Assembly (NCBI RefSeq): GCF_019173455.1
Contig: NZ_JADPQH010000001.1
Coordinates: 248,001 to 312,000 of the forward strand
DNA: 64,000 nt
Direction of reading: 5' to 3'
Source: Nesterenkonia sp. Act20
Lineage (GTDB): Bacteria; Actinomycetota; Actinomycetes; Actinomycetales; Micrococcaceae
A program made the position numbers and the translations under genes. Shown in pieces: positions 17,841 through 26,486 of the stretch (within the stretch, counting starts at the first letter, position 1; each line of letters opens with the position of its first letter). Below the pieces are notes generated by a model. The model was not told the origin of the DNA. It did no database searches and saw nothing but the letters and a program-made list of their open reading frames with translations.

Positions 17841-18896
17841 ATGCCGACCAATGTCACTCCGCTGAGCCAGCGGACCCCTCAGCTCGGAGTGGGTCAGCTG
17901 CTCGAAGGTCTGAAGCCCTCCTTCCGGTTCTCCGAGGTGTCCTTCGACTCGTACATCCCCGACCCCGCGCACCCTTCGCAGGAGAAGGCTGTCAACGCGC
18001 TGCGTGAGTTCGCTGCGACTGCCGGGCGCAAGCCCGCCGCAGGCGGCTTCTGGGGCAAGCTGTTCGGCCGGGGCGCCTCGGGCGCCCAGGAGCCCGCCGG
18101 GATCTACCTCGATGGCGGCTTCGGGGTGGGCAAGACGCACCTGCTCGCTTCGCTGTATCACGCGGTCGAGGGTCAGCGCGCGTTCGGGACCTTCGTGGAG
18201 TACACCAACCTCGTCGGCGCCCTGTCCTTTCGGCGCACCGTGGATGTGCTCAGCGACTACACCCTGGTCTGCATCGATGAGTTCGAGCTTGATGACCCCG
18301 GGGACACGGTGCTGATGTCGCGACTCATGCGAGAGCTCGCCGACGCCGGAGTGAAGCTCGCGGCCACCTCGAACACGCTGCCCGGGTCACTCGGGGAGGG
18401 TCGCTTCGCGGCCGCAGACTTCCAGCGCGAGATCCAGGTGCTGGCGGACCAGTTCACCGTCATCAAGGTCGACGGCGAGGACTACCGCCACCGCGGACTG
18501 CCCGAGGCCCCCGCTCCGCTGAGCACCGGCGAAATCGAAGACTTCGCCGCTGAGCACTACCCAGAGGCCGCGATCGCGGTCGACGACTTTGGCGCACTGT
18601 GTGAGCGGATGACCAGCGTGCACCCCAGCCGGTATCGCCAGCTCGTCGATGATGTCGATGTGCTGGTGCTCAAGGACGTCGAGACCATCGAGGCGCAGGC
18701 ACTGGCGCTGCGCTTCGTCGTGCTCGCCGACCGGCTCTATGACCAGGACGTCAAGATCATCGCCTCGGGGGTGTCCTTCGGCCAGCTCTTCACCGAAGAG
18801 ATGATGTCCGGCGGATATATGAAGAAGTACCACCGCACGGTCTCGCGGCTGACCGCTCTGGCCCGCGCCGGCCAGATGGGTGAGGAGACGCTGTAG
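17841..18896 (+). CDS. zapE: Cell division ATPase ZapE (AFG1-like)
   Basis: The 351-residue P-loop ATPase of the AFG1/ZapE family has Walker A GGFGVGKTHLLASLYHA (about 97-113), Walker B LVCIDEFELDDPGD (about 143), a sensor-like AATSNTLPGSLGEGRF and the family C-terminus KEYHRTVSRL-like (KKYHRTVSRLTAL). In E. coli ZapE acts on the FtsZ ring, and the mitochondrial homologue is a chaperone ATPase; which role applies in Actinobacteria is not known to me. The gene stands alone after a leaderless-type promoter and is divergent from the rhodanese-sufE pair. Confidence 0.9.
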   Translation: MPTNVTPLSQRTPQLGVGQLLEGLKPSFRFSEVSFDSYIPDPAHPSQEKAVNALREFAATAGRKPAAGGFWGKLFGRGASGAQEPAGIYLDGGFGVGKTHLLASLYHAVEGQRAFGTFVEYTNLVGALSFRRTVDVLSDYTLVCIDEFELDDPGDTVLMSRLMRELADAGVKLAATSNTLPGSLGEGRFAAADFQREIQVLADQFTVIKVDGEDYRHRGLPEAPAPLSTGEIEDFAAEHYPEAAIAVDDFGALCERMTSVHPSRYRQLVDDVDVLVLKDVETIEAQALALRFVVLADRLYDQDVKIIASGVSFGQLFTEEMMSGGYMKKYHRTVSRLTALARAGQMGEETL

Positions 18897-18940
18897 CGCC
18901 CCGCTCGGCGGAGCCTCTCGGACTCACAGCTGGAGTCCAG

Positions 18941-18988
18941 GTTCAGCCAGAACAGTTAACAGACCAGTTAACGGCGTGTTCACGCACC
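18941..18988 (+). promoter_or_regulatory. GTT(C/A)A direct repeats upstream of ppk2 (Pho-box-like)
   Basis: GTTCAGC, GTTAACA, GTTAACG and GTTCACG begin at 18941, 18955, 18967 and 18978. The last two spacings are 12 and 11 bp, one helical turn. Actinobacterial PHO boxes are 11-bp direct repeats of a GTTCACC-like core, so this may be a phosphate-regulator site. It lies about 45-90 bp before the ppk2 start. Confidence 0.4.
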
Positions 18989-19032
18989 TCTGCTTGGCTG
19001 GGGCGAGCCGAATCTCGAGAAAGGCTGTTCTG

Positions 19033-19956
19033 ATGAATGATCCGATCTTCCAGGTCGACGGTACGGCGCGCAAGAATCTCCGCGAGTTCATCGACGAGCT
19101 GCGCGACGGCGGATACACGGTCCAGGACGGTCATACCCCTGACCCGGACCTGATCGACCCGCAGGGTCGGGCCGTGGAGACCTGGCACGAGAACTACCCC
19201 TACGCTGAACGGCTCGGCCGGGATGTCTACGAGATCGAGAAGTATCACCTGCAGGTGGAGCTGCTGAAGTTCCAGTACTGGGCCGAGGACTACGGGCTCA
19301 AACATGTCCTGGTCTTCGAAGGACGTGATGCCGCCGGCAAGGGCGGCACGATCAAGCGCTTCACCGAGCACCTGAACCCGCGGACGGCGCGCGTGGTGGC
19401 GCTGAACCGCCCCTCGGACCGGGAACTCGGGCAGTGGTACTTCCAACGCTACGTGGACCATCTGCCCACCGCTGGAGAGATGGTGCTCTTCGACCGCTCC
19501 TGGTACAACCGAGCCGGAGTGGAGCGCGTCATGGGGTTCTCCTCGGAGCAGGAGTACGAGGTGTTCATGCGGCAGGCTCCGCAGTTCGAGCAGATGCTCG
19601 TCGATGCCGGGATCCACCTGACGAAGTTCTGGTTCTCGGTCACGCAGCAGGAGCAGCGCACGCGCTTCGCCATTCGGCAGATCGACCCTGTGAGGCAGTG
19701 GAAGCTCTCTCCCATGGACCTGGAGTCACTCGACCGCTGGGAGGACTACACCGAGGCGAAGGAAGAGATGTTCCGGCGCACCGATACCGACCACGCTCCC
19801 TGGATGACGATCAAGTCCAATGACAAGAAGCGCGCCCGGCTCAATGCGATGCGCTGCTTCCTCTCCCAGTTCGAATACGAGGGCAAGGACCACGAGATCG
19901 TGGGCGAACCGGACCCGCTGATCGTCCGCCGCGGCCGCGATGCCGTGGGCGACTGA
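19033..19956 (+). CDS. ppk2: Polyphosphate kinase 2
   Basis: The 307-residue PPK2-family kinase transfers phosphate between polyphosphate and nucleotides. Walker A is FEGRDAAGKGGTIKRF (about 95-110), the lid-type segment is LNPRTARVVALNRPSDRELGQW, and Walker B-type FDRSWYNRAGVERVMGF lies near 155. FWFSVTQQEQRTRFAIRQIDP follows. Length fits the single-domain class I enzymes. ATG 19033 was chosen over upstream in-frame codons because GAGAAAGG lies about 8 nt before it. Pho-box-like repeats precede it, consistent with phosphate control but unproven. No exopolyphosphatase gene is nearby. Confidence 0.95.
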   Translation: MNDPIFQVDGTARKNLREFIDELRDGGYTVQDGHTPDPDLIDPQGRAVETWHENYPYAERLGRDVYEIEKYHLQVELLKFQYWAEDYGLKHVLVFEGRDAAGKGGTIKRFTEHLNPRTARVVALNRPSDRELGQWYFQRYVDHLPTAGEMVLFDRSWYNRAGVERVMGFSSEQEYEVFMRQAPQFEQMLVDAGIHLTKFWFSVTQQEQRTRFAIRQIDPVRQWKLSPMDLESLDRWEDYTEAKEEMFRRTDTDHAPWMTIKSNDKKRARLNAMRCFLSQFEYEGKDHEIVGEPDPLIVRRGRDAVGD

Positions 19957-20170
19957 TTTCCTCATGGCCGGACAACGGGCCCGCTCGGGGTCGACGCGGT
20001 AGAGTGAACGTGCTCGCCACGCGGACATCGAGGTTCACGATGGCGGGATCCCATGTCAGCTCAGCGCGCGCACCGCCGCTCGCAGACCTGGGTGGGAGCC
20101 GCGAAATTGCAGCGCCCACCCTGCCTGGATGGGAAGAGACTGTCTGATCGACCTCGACGAAGGAGAATGC

Positions 20171-21631
20171 ATGAGTGCCCACATCGGAGTGACCGGCCTA
20201 GCTGTGATGGGAGCCAATCTGGCTCGCAATCTGGCTCGCAACGGCTACACCGTAGCCCTGCACAATCGCTCTGCATCGCGCACCGACGCGCTCCTTCAGG
20301 CTCACGGCAGCGAGGGCGAGTTCATCCGCACCGAGACGCTCGCCGAACTGGTGGAGTCCCTCGAGCGTCCCCGGCGAGTCCTGATCATGGTCAAGGCCGG
20401 CGCTCCGGTGGACGCTGTCATCGAGGACCTTGTGCCGCTTCTGGACGAGGGTGACATCATCATCGACGGCGGAAACTCCTTCTTCGAAGAGACCCGCCGC
20501 CGCGAGGAGACTCTGCGCGGCAAGGGTCTGCACTTCGTCGGCGTGGGCGTCTCCGGCGGTGAGGAGGGCGCCCTGAACGGGCCCTCCATCATGCCCGGCG
20601 GCTCCCGCGAGTCCTACGACTCTTTGGGCCCGATGCTCGAGACCATCTCCGCCAAGTACAACGGCGAACCATGCTGCACCTGGATCGGCACCGATGGCGC
20701 CGGGCACTACGTGAAGATGGTCCACAACGGCATCGAATACGCCGACATGCAGGTCATCGGTGAAGCCTTCGATCTGATGCGATCCCTGGCCGGGATCGAG
20801 CCGCGCGAGCAGGCCGGGGTCTTCCGTGAGTGGAACACCACGGACCTTGCCTCGTACCTGATCGAGATCACCGCTGAGGTTCTTGAGCAGGAGGATGAGA
20901 CCACGGGCCACCCGCTCGTCGATGTGGTGGTGGACTCCGCCGGGCAGAAGGGCACGGGACGCTGGACGGCGATCTCCGGCCTGGAGGTCGGTTCCCCGGT
21001 GACTGCCATCGCTGAATCCGTCTTCGCACGATCCATCTCCTCGCAGCGGGAGCTGCGCGCGGTCACCAATGCCACCTTCAGCGCAGGGATCGATGAGACG
21101 CTCTCTGCGCAGGAGAAGTACGGCAGCGCGGAGGACCGCCAGGACTTCGTCGAGGATGTCCGCCGGGCGCTCTACGCCTCCAAACTGGTCGCCTACGCGC
21201 AGGGTCTGGACATGCTGGTCGCTGCCGGGGAGGAGTTCGGTTGGGAACTGGACCTCAAGGCCATCGCGTCGCTCTGGCGTGCCGGCTGCATCATCCGCGC
21301 CGATCTGCTGGACACCATCATGAAGGCCTACGATGCTCCCCGCGAGGAGCAGCCAAAGAACCTGCTGCTGGCGCCGGAGTTCAACGAAGCGGTCAACGAG
21401 TGCCTTCCCGCCTGGCGCCGCGTGGTGGCCGCCGCCGCGACCTACGGAGTGCCGGCACCGGTGTTCTCCTCCTCACTGGCCTACTACGACAGTCTGCGCC
21501 GCGATCGCCTGCCGGCCGCGCTGACTCAGGGACTGCGTGACTACTTCGGCGCGCACACCTACCAGCGGGTGGACAAGGAAGGGACCTTCCACACCCAGTG
21601 GTCTGGTGACCGCAGCGAGATCGAGGCCTGA
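20171..21631 (+). CDS. gnd: 6-phosphogluconate dehydrogenase, decarboxylating
   Basis: The 486-residue oxidative pentose-phosphate enzyme makes ribulose 5-phosphate, CO2 and NADPH. It shows the dinucleotide motif GVTGLAVMGANLARNLARNGY, substrate motifs DGGNSFFEETRRRE and GVGVSGGEEGALNGPSIMPGG, the catalytic Lys in GHYVKMVHNGIEYADMQ, and the C-terminal SSLAYYDSLRRDRLPAALTQGLRDYFGAHTY phrases. ATG 20171 was chosen because GAAGGAGAA lies immediately upstream; an in-frame ATG at 20129 lacks a site and is less likely. It fits functionally with the gluconate kinase cluster at 36-38 kb. Confidence 0.97.
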   Translation: MSAHIGVTGLAVMGANLARNLARNGYTVALHNRSASRTDALLQAHGSEGEFIRTETLAELVESLERPRRVLIMVKAGAPVDAVIEDLVPLLDEGDIIIDGGNSFFEETRRREETLRGKGLHFVGVGVSGGEEGALNGPSIMPGGSRESYDSLGPMLETISAKYNGEPCCTWIGTDGAGHYVKMVHNGIEYADMQVIGEAFDLMRSLAGIEPREQAGVFREWNTTDLASYLIEITAEVLEQEDETTGHPLVDVVVDSAGQKGTGRWTAISGLEVGSPVTAIAESVFARSISSQRELRAVTNATFSAGIDETLSAQEKYGSAEDRQDFVEDVRRALYASKLVAYAQGLDMLVAAGEEFGWELDLKAIASLWRAGCIIRADLLDTIMKAYDAPREEQPKNLLLAPEFNEAVNECLPAWRRVVAAAATYGVPAPVFSSSLAYYDSLRRDRLPAALTQGLRDYFGAHTYQRVDKEGTFHTQWSGDRSEIEA

Positions 21632-21697
21632 CCCCCTGCTCGACAGAAGGGTTCCCGGACTATTGGATCGGCTTTCCGCACTGGTCGGGGTGACCCC

Positions 21698-22792
21698 ATG
21701 AGTCTGCGCGCCACGGGCCTGCTGGCCCAGCTGGGTGCCGCCACTCCACTGGTGGCGGCACCCATGGCCGGCGGGCCGAGCCGCCCCGAGCTGGTCATCG
21801 CAGCCTCCCGAGCCGGAGGCCTGGGATTCCTCGCCGGGGGATACCAGAGCGCCGCGCAGCTTCACTCGCAGATCAGCGCGGTCCAGTCGGAAACGTCGGT
21901 GTTCGGGGTCAATCTCTTCGTGCCGAATCCCGTTCCGGTGAGCGGCCAGGACTTCGCGCGGTACCGCTCAGCACTTCAACGCTGGATCACGCAGTACGCG
22001 GGCCGGGCGTACGACGATGCCGAAGCGGCATCGATTCGGGAGCGTCTGGCTGAGGTGGTCCTGCCCGGTGATGCCCGGGCCGACGACGACGGGTGGAACG
22101 AAAAGCTCGCGCTGCTCGAGAGAGAGCCGGTCCCGGTGGTGAGCCTGACCTTCGGGCTGCCCGCCGAGCAGGACGTGCGGCGCCTACAGGCCACTGGCGC
22201 CAAGGTGATGGTCACCGTCACCGACGCCAGCGAGGCCGCGCGGGCTCAGGCAGCCGGAGCCGACGGGCTGATCGTCCAGTCCGGCGCGGCCGGAGGACAT
22301 CATGGCAGCTGGAACCCCGTGCGTGAACCGCAGCGGGTCAGTCTGCGGGAGCTTCTGGGGAATGTACGTGTGCGCACCGAACTGCCGCTCTGGGCGGCCG
22401 GGGGACTGTCTACGCCAGAGGCGGTGCACGCCGTGCTGGTCCAGGGCGCTGAGGCTGCGGCAGTGGGCACCGTGCTGCTGCGCTCGGGTGAAAGTGGTGC
22501 CCATGAGGCGCATAAACAGGCACTGGCGCAGGCAAGCGCGGAGCGTTCGACCGTGGTGACCACAGCCTTCTCTGGGCGGCCGGCTCGCGCGCTGCCCAAC
22601 GCGTTCACCGGCGATCTCACGGCCCAGGCGCCCTTGGGCTTTCCGGCCCTGCATCACCTGACGTCCCCGCTGCGTCGTGCCTTTGCCGAGGTCGGAGATC
22701 CGGAGGGCATCAATCTGTGGGCCGGCACCGGGTTCACCGAGACTCGTGAGGAGTCAGCAGAGGTCATTCTGCGCCGCCTCGCCGGGCAGTGA
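21698..22792 (+). CDS. Nitronate monooxygenase
   Basis: The 364-residue FMN-dependent TIM barrel belongs to the 2-nitropropane dioxygenase/nitronate monooxygenase family. Motifs are VAAPMAGGPSRPELVIAASRAGGLGFLAGGY at the N-terminus, GAKVMVTVTDASEAARAQAAGADGLIVQ, the active-site GGHHGSW and the phosphate-binding WAAGGLSTPEAVHAVLVQGAEAAAVGTVLLRS. It probably oxidises propionate 3-nitronate or similar alkyl nitronates as detoxification, although the family is often over-annotated. It starts 66 bp after gnd on the same strand and converges on cysE. Confidence 0.9.
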   Translation: MSLRATGLLAQLGAATPLVAAPMAGGPSRPELVIAASRAGGLGFLAGGYQSAAQLHSQISAVQSETSVFGVNLFVPNPVPVSGQDFARYRSALQRWITQYAGRAYDDAEAASIRERLAEVVLPGDARADDDGWNEKLALLEREPVPVVSLTFGLPAEQDVRRLQATGAKVMVTVTDASEAARAQAAGADGLIVQSGAAGGHHGSWNPVREPQRVSLRELLGNVRVRTELPLWAAGGLSTPEAVHAVLVQGAEAAAVGTVLLRSGESGAHEAHKQALAQASAERSTVVTTAFSGRPARALPNAFTGDLTAQAPLGFPALHHLTSPLRRAFAEVGDPEGINLWAGTGFTETREESAEVILRRLAGQ

Positions 22793-22824
22793 GGCGACGC
22801 AGATGAAGGGGCAGCGGGCGCCGC

Positions 22825-23412
22825 TCAGATGAACAGCGCCGGATCCAGCGCGTACTCGGCGGGATCGACATGCGGCTTCTTCTCGGCCACGCCTCGCTGA
22901 CGGGCCTTGGCCGGGATCCCAGTGAGAATCGAGTTCGGTGGTGAGGACTTCACCACCACGGCGTTTGCGCCCACGGCAGAGCCTGCCCCGATCTCCACCG
23001 GTCCGATGACCTTCGCGCCCGCGCCCACCACGACGCCGTCGCGCAGCGTCGGATGACGCTTGGTGTGCTCCAGAGACCGACCACCCAAGGTGACACCCTG
23101 ATAGAGCATGCAGTCGTCGCCGATCTCCGCGGTCTCGCCGATCACCACGCCCATGCCGTGATCGATGAAGAATCGCCGGCCGATCTGCGCCCCGGGATGG
23201 ATCTCTATACCGGTGACCCCTCGGGTGAACTGGGAGAGCATCCGCGCCGGCGTCTTGAGACCGTCGTGGCGCCACATACGGTGTGCGACCCGATGAGACC
23301 ACACGGCATGCAGGCCCGAGTAGACGAGGACCACTTCGGCGGAGCTGCGGGCCGCCGGATCGTGTTCACGCGCAGCTTTGATGTCCTCGCGCAGACGCTT
23401 CAGTGGGCCCAA
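22825..23412 (-). CDS. cysE: Serine O-acetyltransferase
   Basis: The 195-residue short-form enzyme has a helical N-terminus ([31 protein letters not shown]) and a left-handed beta-helix of hexapeptide repeats: [43 protein letters not shown]. It makes O-acetylserine from serine and acetyl-CoA for CysK. The start is TTG 23412 with an AAAGG ribosome site about 11 nt upstream; no in-frame ATG is better. It lies 71 bp after cysK. The C-terminal tail ends DPALFI, and the terminal Ile is the feature CysK uses to bind CysE in other bacteria. Confidence 0.93.
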   Translation of the reverse strand: MGPLKRLREDIKAAREHDPAARSSAEVVLVYSGLHAVWSHRVAHRMWRHDGLKTPARMLSQFTRGVTGIEIHPGAQIGRRFFIDHGMGVVIGETAEIGDDCMLYQGVTLGGRSLEHTKRHPTLRDGVVVGAGAKVIGPVEIGAGSAVGANAVVVKSSPPNSILTGIPAKARQRGVAEKKPHVDPAEYALDPALFI

Positions 23413-23483
23413 GGGGTCATCACCTTTCGGAATAGATCAGAGGGAAGTCAGGCCAGAGCCCGGCGTGGCGACGCACGCCGGGA

Positions 23484-24419
23484 TCAGCCGCGGATGTCTT
23501 CGTAGAGCAGCGTGGAGATGTAGCGCTCACCGAAGTCGCAGGCGATGGTCACGATGAGCTTGTCTCGGTTCTCCTCGCGGGAGGCCAGCTCCAGTGCGGC
23601 CGCGATATTGGCGCCGGTGGAGATTCCGCCCAGGATTCCCTCCTGCATCCCCAGGTCGCGCGCCATGGTGACGGCCTTCTCGAGGTTGGCCTGGTAGACC
23701 TCGTCGTAGATCTCCTGGTCCAGGATGTCTGGAACGAAGTTCGGACCGATGCCCTGGATCTTGTGGGGCCCGGCCTTGCCGCCGGAGAGAATGGGGGAGT
23801 CCTCGGGCTCGACCGCCACCAGGTGGATTCCGGGCTTGTATTCCTTGAGCCGACGGCCGGCTCCGGTGATGGTGCCGCCGGTGCCGATGCCTGCGATGAA
23901 GATGTCGACTTCGCCGTCGGTGTCGCGCCAGATCTCTTCTCCGGTGGTCCGGTAGTGCGCGGCAGGGTTTGCCTCATTGGCGAACTGGCGGGCCCAGATG
24001 GAGTTCTCGGTCTCTTCGACGATGGACTTGGCCCGCTCCACGGCCCCGCGCATGCCCTCGGCGCCGGGTGTCAGGACGATCTCGGCTCCGTACGCCCGCA
24101 GCATCACTCGACGCTCCGTGGACATGGTCTCTGGCATGGTCAGCACCACGCGGTATCCCCGCGCGGCTCCGACCATCGCGAGGGCGATTCCGGTGTTGCC
24201 GGAGGTGCCCTCCACGATGGTCCCGCCGGGCTTGAGCATTCCCGAGGCCTCAGCGGCGTCGACTATGGCAGCGCCGATGCGGTCCTTGATGGAGCTCGCC
24301 GGTGAATAGAACTCGAGCTTCACGGCGATGTTGCCGGGCAGGTCTGCTCCCAGGCGGTTGAGCCGCACAAGGGGCGTATTGCCGACTGCCTGGGTGATGT
24401 CGTCAAGAATCTTCGCCAT
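23484..24419 (-). CDS. cysK: Cysteine synthase A (O-acetylserine sulfhydrylase)
   Basis: The 311-residue PLP enzyme makes cysteine from O-acetylserine and sulfide. It carries VGNTPLVRLNRL, the Schiff-base Lys in SPASSIKDRIGAAIVDAAE (about 42), the substrate loop GTSGNTGIALAMVGAARGY and the PLP-phosphate loop GIGTGGTITGAGRRLKE, then GIGPNFVPDILD. ATG 24419 shares its A with the last base of the msrA TAA stop (TAATG), a re-initiation arrangement; an upstream in-frame start inside msrA is less likely. cysE follows, giving the whole two-step pathway in one unit. Confidence 0.97.
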   Translation of the reverse strand: MAKILDDITQAVGNTPLVRLNRLGADLPGNIAVKLEFYSPASSIKDRIGAAIVDAAEASGMLKPGGTIVEGTSGNTGIALAMVGAARGYRVVLTMPETMSTERRVMLRAYGAEIVLTPGAEGMRGAVERAKSIVEETENSIWARQFANEANPAAHYRTTGEEIWRDTDGEVDIFIAGIGTGGTITGAGRRLKEYKPGIHLVAVEPEDSPILSGGKAGPHKIQGIGPNFVPDILDQEIYDEVYQANLEKAVTMARDLGMQEGILGGISTGANIAAALELASREENRDKLIVTIACDFGERYISTLLYEDIRG

Positions 24420-24973
24420 TAGCGGGTGGACCTTTCTTCCTCGGGTTTCAACCATGAAGCATAGTCTCTGCGGAGCTTCGCGACCTTGGGGTCGATGATG
24501 ACCTGACAGTATCCGACTTCAGGTCGACGAGAGTGGAAGTCCTGGTGGACCTCTTCGGCCTCGTGCACCGGCCCCAGGGGCTCCAACGTCGTGACGATGG
24601 GCTGGTCAAAGGAGTCTTGCGCCCGCTGAATCGCAGCGGCGAACTCCTCATGCTCGTCCTCTGTGGAATAGAACATGGCGGACCGGTACTGCGTGCCCAC
24701 GTCGTAGCCCTGGCGGTTCAGAGTGGTCGGATCGTGGCTCGAGAAGAAGACGTCATAGAGCACCTGATCGGGAAGCACCAAGGGGTCGTAGCTGATCTCC
24801 ACCGCCTCGGCGTGTCCGGTCCATCCCGAGGCCACCGCCTCGTAGATCGCGGGGCCGGTGCCTCCGGTGTAGACGCTGCGGACCGAATGGACACCGCTGA
24901 GCCTGCGCGCCACGGAATCCAGGCACCAGAAGCACCCTGCGGCGAGGACCACGGTCTTGAGTGAGTTTTCCAT
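24419..24973 (-). CDS. msrA: Peptide-methionine (S)-S-oxide reductase
   Basis: The 184-residue enzyme reduces the S-epimer of methionine sulfoxide. It carries the catalytic motif AAGCFWCLDSVARRLSGV, the substrate-pocket phrases YEAVASGWTGHAEAVEISYDP, FFSSHDPTTLNRQGYDVGTQYRSA and the terminal GYCQVIIDPKVAKLR with a likely recycling Cys. ATG 24973 is preferred to GTG 24982 because GGGGGG is better spaced for it. It is the first gene of an msrA-cysK-cysE unit with a 1-nt overlap to cysK and is divergent from the Nif3-like gene. Confidence 0.96.
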   Translation of the reverse strand: MENSLKTVVLAAGCFWCLDSVARRLSGVHSVRSVYTGGTGPAIYEAVASGWTGHAEAVEISYDPLVLPDQVLYDVFFSSHDPTTLNRQGYDVGTQYRSAMFYSTEDEHEEFAAAIQRAQDSFDQPIVTTLEPLGPVHEAEEVHQDFHSRRPEVGYCQVIIDPKVAKLRRDYASWLKPEEERSTR

Positions 24974-25023
24974 GACCAGCACAACCCCCCGTGTGCCGCA
25001 CTGTATTCCTGGCCAGTTCCCTG

Positions 25024-25029
25024 TAGAAC
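25024..25029 (+). promoter_or_regulatory. Possible -10 box of the Nif3-like gene
   Basis: TAGAAC (a one-base departure from TANNNT) is followed by 6 nt and ATG 25036. The spacing matches the leaderless starts seen elsewhere in the window. Confidence 0.4.
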
Positions 25030-25035
25030 TGAGGT

Positions 25036-25923
25036 ATGTCCTCGAGCCCAGTCCAGCGTCCGGTTCAGTCCTCCTCCGGCGGCCCGGCGCCGCTGTTGGA
25101 GGAGGTGCTCAGCATTGCGGAGGAGCTGTGGCCGCAGGCGCTGGCGGAATCCTGGGATGCGGTGGGTCTGGTCACCGGTCGCCGCGACCGGGAAGTGCGG
25201 CGCATCCATTTTGCTGTGGACCCCGTGCAGGCTGTCGTGACCGAGGCCTGCACGAGTGGAGCGGATCTGCTGATCACCCATCACCCGCTGCTTCTGCGCG
25301 GGGTGCATTCGGTGGAGGCGGGACACTTCAAGGGCGAACTCGTCCACGATCTCATCGAGGCTGGCTGTGCGCTGCTGAGCGCACATACGAATTCCGATTC
25401 TGCGATCGGGGGAGTCAACGACGTCCTCGCCGGTCTGCTGGGGGTTCAGGACACAGAACCTCTTCGGCCAGCCGAGGCAGGTCTCGCGGACGAGGGACTG
25501 GGTCGGATAGGCACCCTCACGGCGCCGGTGACTCTTGCCGATTTCGCCTCCACCGTCTTCTCCGTCCTGCCGGCGGTGGCGGGAGGAGTGCGAGTCGCCG
25601 GGGACAGGGACGCCCTGGTCCAGCGGGTGGCGCTGTGCGGAGGAGCCGGCGATTCCCTGCTGGGCGCCGCGGCGCAGGCTCAGGCGGATGTCTTCCTGAC
25701 TGCTGACCTGCGCCATCACCCGGCCTCTGAGGCGCGCGAGGCCGCAGCCCAGCAACGCCCCTATCTGATCGATGTGTCCCATTTCGCCTCCGAATGGCTG
25801 TGGCTGCCGGCGGCAGCCGAGGCACTTGACCGGGCGCTGCGCGATCGCGGATACGATGTTGAGGTCGCGGTGAGCGGAATCAACACCGATCCTTGGGACT
25901 TCGTCCTGACCCCGGGACACTGA
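25036..25923 (+). CDS. Nif3-like dinuclear metal centre hexameric protein (DUF34)
   Basis: The 295-residue protein has metal-ligand motifs of the Nif3/YbgI family: LITHHPLLLRG (paired His, about 76), LLSAHTNSDSAIGGVNDVLAG (His/Asp, about 115) and C-terminal VDVSHFASEW-like (LIDVSHFASEWLWLPAAAEAL). AESWDAVGLVTG near the N-terminus is also typical. Members form toroidal hexamers binding two metals; proposed roles include GTP cyclohydrolase-like or metal-chaperone activity, none settled. ATG 25036 follows a leaderless-type promoter. An RNase HI-like gene lies 93 bp downstream. Confidence 0.88.
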   Translation: MSSSPVQRPVQSSSGGPAPLLEEVLSIAEELWPQALAESWDAVGLVTGRRDREVRRIHFAVDPVQAVVTEACTSGADLLITHHPLLLRGVHSVEAGHFKGELVHDLIEAGCALLSAHTNSDSAIGGVNDVLAGLLGVQDTEPLRPAEAGLADEGLGRIGTLTAPVTLADFASTVFSVLPAVAGGVRVAGDRDALVQRVALCGGAGDSLLGAAAQAQADVFLTADLRHHPASEAREAAAQQRPYLIDVSHFASEWLWLPAAAEALDRALRDRGYDVEVAVSGINTDPWDFVLTPGH

Positions 25924-26016
25924 CCTCAGCCCTGATCCCGGCACACCGACACTCGCCTCGAACCGGGGCGGGAAGCAGCCCGTCAGCAACCAGCAGCCCA
26001 TGAAGGTGCGTGAGCC

Positions 26017-26469
26017 ATGACCACTCTGTTCGTCGAGGCCGACGGCGGCAGCCGCGGCAATCCTGGAATCGCCGGCTCCGGCGCCCTGGTCCGCAATGAG
26101 GCAGGGGTGATCCTGGCCACCAAGGCCACGCCACTGGGGAAGGCGAGCAACAATGTCGCCGAGTACACCGGGCTCATCGAAGGTCTGCGGCTGGCCCGGG
26201 AGCTGGATCCTGAAGCCTTCGTGGAGGTCAAGCTGGACTCCAAGCTCGTGGTGGAACAGATGAGCGGGCGCTGGAAGATCAAGCACGAGGATATGAGACG
26301 CCTTGCCGCCGAGGCCGCCACCATCATGAATCCGATGCAGGTGCGCTACACCTGGATCCCGCGAAAGGACAACGGCGACGCCGACGCCCTGAGCAATGAA
26401 GCCATGGACGCCTGCGCCGCCGGTGTCGCGTGGGATCCCAGCAAGAGCCGGATTCGACCGAAGCACTGA
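26017..26469 (+). CDS. rnhA: RNase HI family ribonuclease
   Basis: The 150-residue protein has the carboxylate set of RNase H: Asp in VEADGGSRGNPGIAGSGALV (about 9), Glu in NVAEYTGLIEGLRLA (about 49), Asp in VKLDSKLVVEQMSGRWKIKHEDMRR (about 74) and Asp in KDNGDADALSNEAMD (about 122). It would cut RNA in RNA:DNA hybrids. In Mycobacterium a similar RNase H domain is fused to a phosphatase; here it stands alone. ATG 26017 has GAAGGTG about 10 nt upstream. The end converges on gap with only 16 bp between the stops. Confidence 0.88.
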   Translation: MTTLFVEADGGSRGNPGIAGSGALVRNEAGVILATKATPLGKASNNVAEYTGLIEGLRLARELDPEAFVEVKLDSKLVVEQMSGRWKIKHEDMRRLAAEAATIMNPMQVRYTWIPRKDNGDADALSNEAMDACAAGVAWDPSKSRIRPKH

Positions 26470-26486
26470 TCCGTGCTGATCCGTGC
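26467..26486 (+). repeat. 10-bp tandem duplication across the rnhA stop
   Basis: TGATCCGTGC occurs twice without spacing. The first copy starts with the rnhA TGA stop, and the second ends on the outer base of the gap stop. It fills the whole gap between the two convergent genes. Confidence 0.7.

Noticed and set aside
20129-20170. A longer start for 6-phosphogluconate dehydrogenase
   Set aside because: The 14 extra residues precede the Rossmann motif abnormally, and GAAGGAGAA clearly serves ATG 20171.
24718-26466. A 582-codon minus-strand frame across msrA, the Nif3-like gene and rnhA
   Set aside because: It overlaps three well-supported genes and has no family motifs.
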